DNA of 32,302 nt from Acidobacteriaceae bacterium. Lineage in GTDB: Bacteria; Acidobacteriota; Terriglobia; Terriglobales; Acidobacteriaceae. The stretch covers positions 2,193 to 34,494 of the forward strand of contig PLFY01000037.1 of NCBI GenBank assembly GCA_003138365.1. Direction: 5' to 3'. The notes below the pieces were generated by a model. The model ran no database searches, was not told the DNA's origin, and was given only the letters and a program-made list of their open reading frames with translations. The position numbers and the translations under genes were made by a program. Shown one piece after another: positions 23,760 to 30,527 of the stretch. Positions within the stretch are counted from its first letter, which is position 1. Each line of letters opens with the position of its first letter.

Positions 23760-24008
23760 ATGGCGAGCGTGGACACAGATTTAGAGATTGATTGGATGGC
23801 TTGCGAGTTGATCGAAAAAGTCCCCGGAAAGGTGTCTGGAAGGCCCATCGTGCGCGGAACGCGCATCATGCCCGACGGCATTTTGAACAGCTATGAGCTT
23901 GGCGACAGCATTGACGAAATTCATGAGGGCTTCCCCGCTCTTTCCATTGTCCAGATCAAGCGGCTGATCGACTTCGGTCTAGACCAGCTCAAGCAGCGCC
24001 GCCTGTGA
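23760..24008 (+). CDS. DUF433 antitoxin
   Basis: This 82-residue protein carries the DUF433 motif set 'GKVSGRPIVRGTRIMPDGIL' (24-43) followed by 'SIDEIHEGFPALSIVQIKRLIDFGL' helices. This winged-helix-type fold is common in antitoxins paired with PIN-like DUF5615 toxins. I chose ATG at 23760, with GAAGGT 6 bp upstream; the frame stays open further upstream, but that part has no domain. The stop TGA overlaps the toxin start as GTGA, giving tight translational coupling. It probably binds the toxin and represses the operon. Confidence 0.85.
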   Translation: MASVDTDLEIDWMACELIEKVPGKVSGRPIVRGTRIMPDGILNSYELGDSIDEIHEGFPALSIVQIKRLIDFGLDQLKQRRL

Positions 24009-24319
24009 AGGTGTTGCTCGACGAAAACCTTGACCACCGGTTGCGCAGGAATCTCGGCTCACATGAGGTGTTCACCACCAGCTATAAGGGGTGGGATGGA
24101 CTCAAGAACGGCAAACTCTTAGTGGCAGCCGAAAGCGACGCCTTTGAGATACTCCTTTCGGGAGATCAATCCCTCTACTATGAGCAAGACTTGAGCAGGC
24201 GGCGGCTCGCGATTATAACGCTGTCCTCGGTCGAATGGCGCATCATCAAGAACCACCTGCCAAAGATCGTCACAGCTATCGACAACGCCGCGCCAATCGC
24301 CGGCCTAACGTGTGTCGGA
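24005..24319 (+). CDS. DUF5615 PIN-like toxin, domain complete but without an in-frame stop
   Basis: The GTG at 24005 overlaps the antitoxin stop by 4 bp. The first 100 or so residues form a full DUF5615 domain: 'VLLDENLDHRLRRNL' with acidic D6/E7, 'GWDGLKNGKLL' (29-39), 'LLSGDQSL' (D54) and 'LPKIVTAID' at the end. The family is PIN-related and predicted to cut RNA. The frame has no stop here: it stays open, antisense to the glutamine synthetase gene, until 25867. TAA at 24306-24308 is one base out of frame exactly where relatives normally end, so a single-base change probably removed the stop. I give the domain end as the boundary. A long nonsense tail would probably destabilise the protein, so the toxin may be inactive. 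Confidence 0.7.
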
Positions 24320-24412
24320 TGCCAGAACAAAAGCGGCGCGTCTCTACGAGCCCGCACCGCCCTTGTTGTTCTTGCCCCGATTCGTTTCCGGGCAGGTTCT
24401 GTAAAGCTCGCC

Positions 24413-25843
24413 CTAGAACAAATTCCAGAGCGACTGGTTATAGACCGAGTGGTGGAACTGCACCTCGGAGCCTTTGACGATGGTTCCCAACTCGCGCGGG
24501 CTGCGGTTTGCCGCGGCCTGCTTCAGCTCGGCATAGCGCCCCTGCACGTCGGAGCCCAGAATCTTGGCAATCCAGGCCGACGACTGGAAATCGTCGATCG
24601 CCTTCTGGATGTTGTCTGGCAGGTAACGCCCGCCCGCCCGAAGATTCTCCGCGCTGGAGATATCCCCGTCGACGCCTGTCTTGAAGATGCCGTAAAGCGA
24701 CAGGTACGGGTTGGCGTCCGGCGCAACAGCCCGAACTTCGGTGCGCATGGACCTGTGGTTGCCGATGGGAACGCGGACCATCGCCCCGCGATCTACGGCC
24801 GAGGCCCGAATCTGGTTGGGCGCCTCGAAGTGCGGATCCAGACGCCGGTAGGCGTTCACGCTCGAATTGAACACCAGGCAAAGGTTCAATGCATGGGTCA
24901 GGATGCGGTCAAGGAAGTTCCAGCCAAAGGTGGAAAGCTGTTCCTCTCCCTTTTCGTCCCAGAACAGGTTGGTCTTGCCTTGGGAGACGGACACGTTGGT
25001 GTGCATACCGCTGCCGTTCACTCCCACCACCGGCTTGGGCAGGTAGCAGGCCGTGTAGCCCATGTTGTTGGCGATCTGGCGGGTCAGCAGCTTGTAAAGC
25101 TGAATCTGGTCCGCCGCCGCCACCACCTCGGAGTAGCCGTAGTTGATCTCAAACTGGCTTGGCGCCACCTCGGGGTGATCCTTTTCGTTCTGGAACCCCA
25201 TCGCCCGCTGCACTTCGGCAGAAGTGTCGATAAACTGGCGAAGCGGATCGAGCGGCAACACGTGGTAGTAGCCGCCGGTGTTGATGAACTCGAACTTTCC
25301 CGTCTCGTGGTACTTCTGTTCCGCGTCCTTGCCTGCAAACAGAAATCCCTCGATTTCGGTAGCCGCGTTCAGCGTGTACTGCTTCTCCGCATACAACTTG
25401 TCGGAGTAGTCCTTGAGTACGCCGCGCAGATCGCCGGTATAGGCAGTCCCGTCCTTGTCCAGCACCGTGCCAAAGACCAGCACCTTCCCGGTCCCGAACA
25501 CATCGGCCGGCACCCAGTAGAAGGCGCCCCAGTCGATGCCCAGGCGCAGGTCGCTCTCCTTCTGCGCCGTGAACCCGCGAATCGACGAGCCGTCGAAGGT
25601 CAGGTTCTCGTAGGCTCCAAGCAGAAACTTCTTGTCGTAGTCGAGCAGGTGCAACCGGCCCTCGAGGTCGCTGAACAGCACGGTCACGGCTTTAATCCGC
25701 TTCTCGTCGGTCAGATATTTCAGACGCTTTTCGCGGATTTCGTCGGCGGCAACCCGGCTGGTCCGTTCGGCCTTGGCAGCCAGGTTGAGCTCTTCAAGCT
25801 CCTCATACGGGAGCGCGAGAAAGTTTCGATACTCAGTAGACAT
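24413..25843 (-). CDS. Glutamine synthetase (GlnA-like, no adenylylation site seen)
   Basis: This 476-residue protein has the glutamine synthetase beta-grasp N-domain and catalytic domain: 'FDGSSIRGF' (83-91), metal ligands around E163/E165 ('ATEIEGFLF') and E225/E232 ('HPEVAPSQFEI'), 'NGSGMHTNVS' with H281, and 'RTEVRAVAPDANPYL' (367-381). It makes glutamine from glutamate, ammonia and ATP. The Tyr motif adenylylated in E. coli (NLYDLPPEE) is not present; the region reads 'FKTGVDGDISSAENLRAGG'. Some GS-like proteins use other amines, and this divergent motif leaves that open. Start is ATG with AAGGAG 6 bp upstream. It converges on the DUF5615 toxin, whose open frame runs antisense across it. 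Confidence 0.85.
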   Translation of the reverse strand: MSTEYRNFLALPYEELEELNLAAKAERTSRVAADEIREKRLKYLTDEKRIKAVTVLFSDLEGRLHLLDYDKKFLLGAYENLTFDGSSIRGFTAQKESDLRLGIDWGAFYWVPADVFGTGKVLVFGTVLDKDGTAYTGDLRGVLKDYSDKLYAEKQYTLNAATEIEGFLFAGKDAEQKYHETGKFEFINTGGYYHVLPLDPLRQFIDTSAEVQRAMGFQNEKDHPEVAPSQFEINYGYSEVVAAADQIQLYKLLTRQIANNMGYTACYLPKPVVGVNGSGMHTNVSVSQGKTNLFWDEKGEEQLSTFGWNFLDRILTHALNLCLVFNSSVNAYRRLDPHFEAPNQIRASAVDRGAMVRVPIGNHRSMRTEVRAVAPDANPYLSLYGIFKTGVDGDISSAENLRAGGRYLPDNIQKAIDDFQSSAWIAKILGSDVQGRYAELKQAAANRSPRELGTIVKGSEVQFHHSVYNQSLWNLF

Positions 25844-25863
25844 GGTTCTCCTTCCAATGGGAA

Positions 25864-25869
25864 ATGATA
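25864..25869 (-). promoter_or_regulatory. -10 box of the glutamine synthetase gene
   Basis: On the minus strand this reads TATCAT, 5 of 6 to TATAAT, about 20 bp before the ATG at 25843 with AAGGAG between. No good -35 box is visible at normal spacing. Confidence 0.4.
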
Positions 25870-26115
25870 GCGCAGTCCCAGCGTTCGATGGCGCTGGCGC
25901 TGTTGTTGGGCTTGTGGATATAGGGTAACGCCGTTCTCCCCTCCGCGCACATCAAAATTGCGGATTCGCCCAACTTCCCGTCCAATCTCTCGCCCGGTTC
26001 CCGGCCTGTTTTGTCGATCTGCCCAGCGCAAGCCAGTGGGGAGGCGAAAAGCGCCCCCCCCAACCGAACCCCACCCGATGCGGTAATCTGAGATTCTCAG
26101 GAGACCCCGTTTCCA

Positions 26116-28059
26116 ATGAACAAGCTGCTCCCCCTTCCGGCCGCCTTTCTAGCTTTCCTCTCGCTTGGCTGCGCCCTGGCCCCCGCGCTTGCGCAGAAGA
26201 CCCCGATCCAGATTACGGCCGACTTGTCCGACGCGCCGCGCAAGCTCTATCACGCGGATATCGATCTGCCCGTCGCCGCCGGGCCGCTCAACCTCACCAC
26301 GCCCCAGTGGATTCCCGGCCACCACCGGCCTATCGGTCCGGTGGACGAGATCACCGGCGTGGTCTTTACCGCCAATGGCCAGACTATTCCGTGGCGGCGC
26401 GACGACGTGGACCTCTACCAATTCCACCTGGTGGTTCCCCATGGCGTAACCACCATCCATGCCCATCTCGACTGCATCGTGACGGCGCGCGTGAGCCAGA
26501 AGCTGGCCGTCCTTGAATGGGAAAAACTGCTGCTCTACCCCGCCAACACGCCGGTCCGCGACATCGCCATCCAGCCGTCGCTGATCGTTCCCGCCGGCTG
26601 GGGTATCGGCACCGCGCTCACGCCCATCGGCTCCGGTGCTTATCCGGTCCCGGCCGCCGGCGCCACCACCCACTATGCCGCTACCAACGTCGAACAGCTC
26701 CAGGACTCGCCAGTCATCACCGGCCAGTACTTCCACGAGTTTCCCCTGGCGCCGGAGATCGCACCCAAGCATTTCATCGATGTGGTCTCGGACTACCCCG
26801 AGGACTCGAATCTGCGCCCGGCTGTGCTGGCCGCACTCAACAACCTGGTGCGCGAGGCCGATGCCCTTTACGGTTCACATCACTACAATGTCTACCATTT
26901 CCTGCTCACGCTCTCTGACGTGGCCGGTGGAGAGGGCCTCGAACACGGCCAGTCTTCAGACAACGGCGTGCGCGAGAAGGGATACGCGGACGACGCCCAC
27001 CAACTTTTCGAAGCCGAACTGATGCCCCATGAATTCAGCCATTCCTGGAACGGCAAATACCGCCGGCCGGCGGGCCTGTATCAGCCTGACTTTGCCACCG
27101 CGCAGCAAGGCGCTCTGTTGTGGGTTTACGAGGGAATGACCGAGTATCTGGGCGACGTGCTGGCCGCGCGCTCCGGCCTGGAGACACAGGCGCAGTATCG
27201 TGACCTCCTGGCCATCTCCGCCGCCGATCTCGACTACCGCCCCGGCCGCGATTGGCGCTCCACCAGCGACACAGCCGTTGCCGCCAGCATCCTGCGCGAC
27301 GGCAGCCCCGCATGGTCCAACCGGAAACGCGGCCAGGACTACTACCAGGAAGGCGAATTGCTCTGGCTCGATGCCGATACCCTCATCCGCAAACTCACCC
27401 AGAACAAGAAATCGCTCGACGACTTCCAGAAGATTTTCCTGGGCAAGGGAGGGAATACCGGGCCGCTCATCGTCCCCTATAACTTCGATGAGTTGGTTCA
27501 GGATCTCAACGCGGTTGTCCCCTATGACTGGGCCACGTTCCTCCATGAACGCGTGGACAAGATCAACCCGCGCGCCGATCTGGCCGGAATCGAGCAGGGT
27601 GGCTACAAGCTGGTTTTCAAAGACAAGCCCAACGCCTCTGAGCGCACCATCGCTGCCGCGAGCGGAATGGGCGGTCCGCGAGGCAGAGGACTGGACTGCT
27701 GGTTCTCCATCGGCCTGCGCATTGGGGCCGACGGCAGCATTGCCGACGTGCGCTGGAACGGCCCAGCCGACAAGGCTCGCCTCGCCCCCGGCGAAAGAAT
27801 CATCGCCCTGAACGGACAAATATTCTCCAGCGATGCACTGCGGTCGGCCATCCGCTCGGCAAAAGGCAATACCGAACCAATTCATCTCATTGTGCAAGCC
27901 GATTCCTTTGTCTCCACGGTCGAGCTCGACTACCACGATGGCGAGCGCTACCCGGCCCTCGAACGCGTGGATGCCACGCCGGCCTACCTCGACGACATCA
28001 CCAAGCCGCTGACAGTGCTGGAGAAGCCGCCAGCAGAGCCGAAAAAGGATGACGAATAA
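26116..28059 (+). CDS. Exported M61 family metallopeptidase with PDZ domain
   Basis: This 647-residue protein has a signal peptide (about 1-26, cleavage after 'PALA'), an N-terminal beta domain with 'TPQWIPGHH', and a catalytic domain with the zinc motif H305-E306-F-S-H309 and third ligand or partner E339 in 'YEGMTEY'. A PDZ domain sits at about 540-625 ('WFSIGLRIGADGSI...VRWNGPADKARLAPGERIIALNG'). This is the M61 glycyl-aminopeptidase layout; the family cleaves peptides near glycine or acidic residues outside the cell or in the periplasm. AGGAG lies about 12 bp before the ATG, and TAATCT at 26084-26089 is a possible -10. Two further exported hydrolases follow on the same strand, suggesting peptide scavenging as a local theme. 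Confidence 0.92.
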   Translation: MNKLLPLPAAFLAFLSLGCALAPALAQKTPIQITADLSDAPRKLYHADIDLPVAAGPLNLTTPQWIPGHHRPIGPVDEITGVVFTANGQTIPWRRDDVDLYQFHLVVPHGVTTIHAHLDCIVTARVSQKLAVLEWEKLLLYPANTPVRDIAIQPSLIVPAGWGIGTALTPIGSGAYPVPAAGATTHYAATNVEQLQDSPVITGQYFHEFPLAPEIAPKHFIDVVSDYPEDSNLRPAVLAALNNLVREADALYGSHHYNVYHFLLTLSDVAGGEGLEHGQSSDNGVREKGYADDAHQLFEAELMPHEFSHSWNGKYRRPAGLYQPDFATAQQGALLWVYEGMTEYLGDVLAARSGLETQAQYRDLLAISAADLDYRPGRDWRSTSDTAVAASILRDGSPAWSNRKRGQDYYQEGELLWLDADTLIRKLTQNKKSLDDFQKIFLGKGGNTGPLIVPYNFDELVQDLNAVVPYDWATFLHERVDKINPRADLAGIEQGGYKLVFKDKPNASERTIAAASGMGGPRGRGLDCWFSIGLRIGADGSIADVRWNGPADKARLAPGERIIALNGQIFSSDALRSAIRSAKGNTEPIHLIVQADSFVSTVELDYHDGERYPALERVDATPAYLDDITKPLTVLEKPPAEPKKDDE

Positions 28060-28176
28060 CGCTGCTCTGAATGGAAACGCGTCGGCTTTCATGGGTAATG
28101 TCCTCGCCAGGGATTGTCCGCCGGCCGCTGACTGCCGACCGCGAATCTGCGGTACACTGGGTCAAACGGGGGCACC

Positions 28177-28434
28177 ATGAGCGTCATCGAAGATACCCGC
28201 AAGCTGATCCAGGATTTCCTCGCCCCGGAACTGCGCTCGATTGCTGTAAGGCTGGACGCCCTGGAAGCGCGAATGGACGAGCGCTTCAAGACGCAGGACT
28301 GGCGCATGAGTTCCGCCGAGCAGGTGGCTTCCGACCGCCATGCCCAGTTGATGCAGGCAATCGCGCGCCTGGCCGATGTCTATGAGTTGAAAGAGCGGGT
28401 GGCCCGCATCGAAGGTCGGGAAAGAGCCGGCTAG
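28177..28434 (+). CDS. Small coiled-coil protein
   Basis: This 85-residue protein begins 'MSVIEDTRKLIQDFLAPELRSIAVRLDALEARMDERF' in outline, with heptad-spaced hydrophobics throughout, consistent with one or two coiled-coil helices. I recall similar short proteins in Acidobacteria but know no function. The ATG follows GGGGG at 4-8 bp, and TACACT at 28153-28158 is a good -10, so it probably has its own promoter. It has no signal peptide or membrane segment. It lies between M61 and CocE-type hydrolase genes but need not share their role. Confidence 0.65.
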   Translation: MSVIEDTRKLIQDFLAPELRSIAVRLDALEARMDERFKTQDWRMSSAEQVASDRHAQLMQAIARLADVYELKERVARIEGRERAG

Positions 28435-28470
28435 GCCGATGTTGGCCGTATTGCCAAAACGGATCGGTTG

Positions 28471-28484
28471 TTCCCTGCTCCCTG
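28471..28484 (+). repeat. Two heptamer units before the CocE-type hydrolase
   Basis: TTCCCTG then CTCCCTG, in phase. Same unit and orientation as the array at 18123-18171. It lies just upstream of the AGGAG used by the start at 28504. Confidence 0.55.
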
Positions 28485-28503
28485 CCTCACAGGAGTAATC
28501 TGG

Positions 28504-30453
28504 ATGCTCAGGAGACTCTCGCCCACGATGCAAAAACCGCGCCTCTTTGTCTTCGCCCTTCTGGCCTTACTTGCTCTTCCATTCAGCGCCGCCCAAGCCC
28601 AGCAGCCAACTGGCCTTGCGCCTGCCGAGGATTACGTCCGCGCCCACTACACCAAGTACGAGTTCCGCATTCCCATGCGCGACGGCAAGCACTTGTTCAC
28701 CGCGGTCTATGTGCCCAAGGATGCCAGAGGCGGTCCGTACCCGTTCCTGATGGACCGGACCCCCTATAGCGTCGCCCCGTACGGCGAGGATCAGTATCCA
28801 AAGCACCTTGGCCCCTCGGATGAGTTTGAAAAAGGCGGCTACATCTTTGTCTACCAGGACGTGCGTGGCCGCTGGATGAGCGAGGGCGATTTTGTCGAGA
28901 TGCGCCCCCACATCGACGACAAGAAATCCCCCCAGGACGTCGACGACGCATCCGACACCTACGACACCATCGAGTTCCTGCTCAAGCACGTCGCCAACAA
29001 CAACGACAAGGTGGGCATATGGGGCATCTCCTACCCAGGCTTCTATACGTCGGCCTCCATCATCGACTCCCATCCCGCGCTGGCTGCCGCCAGCCCCCAG
29101 GCGCCCATGACCGACCTTTTCCTGGGCGACGACAGCTATCATGGCGGAGCCTTCATGCTCTCCGCCGGTTTCGGCTTCTACGCCCCGTTCTTCCATCCCC
29201 AGACCAATCCGCAGGCTCCCGGACCCACAACTCCCTTCAACTTCGGCACTCCGGATAGTTACAAGTTCTATCTCCAGGCCGGTAACATCGCCAACCTCGA
29301 CAAGCTCTACCTGAAAGGCTCCAACTGGCTGTTCAACGACCAGTTCAAGCACGACACGTATGACGACTACTGGCAGTCCCGCGATCTCTCGCGCCACATG
29401 AAGAACGTGCACTGCGCGGTGCTGGTGGTGGGCGGCTGGTATGACGCTGAGGACCTTTCCGGACCCTACCGCACCTTTTATGCCATCGATAAGTTCAACC
29501 CCGTAACTCCCACTACGCTGGTCGAAGGACCCTGGGTTCACGGCGGCTGGGCGCGTGGCGACGGCAGCCATCTGGGCGATGTGCAATTCAACGCCAAAAC
29601 CAGCGATTATTTCCGCACCAACATCCAGTTCCCTTTCTTCGAGCATTACCTCAAGGGCAAGGGCGCGGCGCAGCCCAAGGCCGTGGTCTTTGAGACCGGA
29701 ACCGACGTCTGGCGCAACTTCGATACATGGCCGCCCAAAGCGGCCGCACCCAAAACACTCTACTTCCACTCTGGCGGCAAGCTCAGCTTCGACCCGCCTG
29801 GCGAAGCCAAGGGGGTGGACGAATACGTGAGCGATCCCAACCATCCGGTGCCCTTTGTCGGCTACACCACTGACACTGTGCCCCAGCGTTACATGGTGGA
29901 CGACCAGCGCTTCGCCACTTACCGGCCCGATGTGCTGGCCTACCAGACCGACCCGCTCGAAGAGGACCTGACCATCGCCGGCCCCATCTCGCCCAAACTG
30001 AAGATCGCCAGTTCCGGCGCCGATTCCGATTTCGTCGTGAAGCTCATCGACGTCTATCCGGAGAACTTCCCTGGCCCGGATGATTCATTGACCGGCAGCA
30101 AACGCATCCTCGATGCGCCGCCGCTGCTGATGGGCGGCTACCAGGAGTTGCTGCGCGGTGAACCTTTTCGGGCCAAGTTCCGTAACAGTTGGGAGAAACC
30201 TGAGCCACTCACGCCCGGCAAGCAGGCCGACATCGACTTCACGATGCCAGACCTCTTCCACACATTCCGCCGCGGACATCGCATCATGATCCAGGTTCAG
30301 AGTTCCTGGTTCCCGCTCGTTGACCGCAATCCACAAACATTCACTGACATTCCCTACGCCAAACCGGAGGATTTTCAAAAAGCAACGGAACAAATCTTCC
30401 GCCAGAAAGACGCAGCCTCCGGCGTGGAAGTGCTGGTGCTGCCCAAACCGTAA
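28504..30453 (+). CDS. Exported CocE/NonD family hydrolase
   Basis: This 649-residue alpha/beta hydrolase has a signal peptide (about 1-32, 'FVFALLALLALPFSAAQAQ'). The catalytic triad is visible: nucleophile S176 in 'GIWGISYPGFY' (GxSYxG), D314 in 'VGGWYDAEDL' and H346 in 'GPWVHGGW'. The C-terminal jelly-roll domain (about 450-640) is the X-Pro dipeptidyl-peptidase/CocE type ('DFVVKLIDVYPE', 'FHTFRRGHRIMIQVQSSWFP'). Family members are acyl-ester hydrolases, alpha-amino acid ester hydrolases or proline dipeptidyl-peptidases acting outside the cytoplasm. I chose ATG at 28504, with AGGAG 8 bp upstream, over TTG at 28468, which lies in heptamer repeat DNA. The substrate cannot be told from sequence. 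Confidence 0.9.
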   Translation: MLRRLSPTMQKPRLFVFALLALLALPFSAAQAQQPTGLAPAEDYVRAHYTKYEFRIPMRDGKHLFTAVYVPKDARGGPYPFLMDRTPYSVAPYGEDQYPKHLGPSDEFEKGGYIFVYQDVRGRWMSEGDFVEMRPHIDDKKSPQDVDDASDTYDTIEFLLKHVANNNDKVGIWGISYPGFYTSASIIDSHPALAAASPQAPMTDLFLGDDSYHGGAFMLSAGFGFYAPFFHPQTNPQAPGPTTPFNFGTPDSYKFYLQAGNIANLDKLYLKGSNWLFNDQFKHDTYDDYWQSRDLSRHMKNVHCAVLVVGGWYDAEDLSGPYRTFYAIDKFNPVTPTTLVEGPWVHGGWARGDGSHLGDVQFNAKTSDYFRTNIQFPFFEHYLKGKGAAQPKAVVFETGTDVWRNFDTWPPKAAAPKTLYFHSGGKLSFDPPGEAKGVDEYVSDPNHPVPFVGYTTDTVPQRYMVDDQRFATYRPDVLAYQTDPLEEDLTIAGPISPKLKIASSGADSDFVVKLIDVYPENFPGPDDSLTGSKRILDAPPLLMGGYQELLRGEPFRAKFRNSWEKPEPLTPGKQADIDFTMPDLFHTFRRGHRIMIQVQSSWFPLVDRNPQTFTDIPYAKPEDFQKATEQIFRQKDAASGVEVLVLPKP

Positions 30454-30458
30454 ACCGA

Positions 30459-30507
30459 GCGGAGCTGGTGGAGTTAGCGTGGTTAACACCGCTAGCTCCG
30501 CTAACTC
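30459..30507. repeat. Interleaved inverted repeats between two exported hydrolase genes
   Basis: GCGGAGCT (30459-30466) pairs with AGCTCCGC (30494-30501), and GAGTTAGC (30471-30478) pairs with GCTAACTC (30500-30507). The arms are ordered A-B-A'-B', which in RNA could form a pseudoknot; alternatively GGAGTTAGCG (30470-30479) pairs with CGCTAGCTCC (30490-30499) as one hairpin with a 10-nt loop. It may act as a terminator or an attenuator for the next gene. Confidence 0.5.
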
Positions 30508-30527
30508 GCCAACCCATGAGGACCCCA

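Noticed and set aside
24320-25867. Long open frame antisense to the glutamine synthetase gene
   Set aside because: Beyond the DUF5615 domain it has no recognisable domain, and its composition mirrors the opposite-strand gene. It is a GC-driven shadow, kept only as the read-through tail of the toxin.
26956-28092. 378-residue open frame opposite the M61 peptidase
   Set aside because: Antisense shadow without a domain; the M61 zinc motif is on the plus strand.
28567-29844. 425-residue open frame opposite the CocE-type gene
   Set aside because: Antisense shadow; the opposite strand has an intact catalytic triad.
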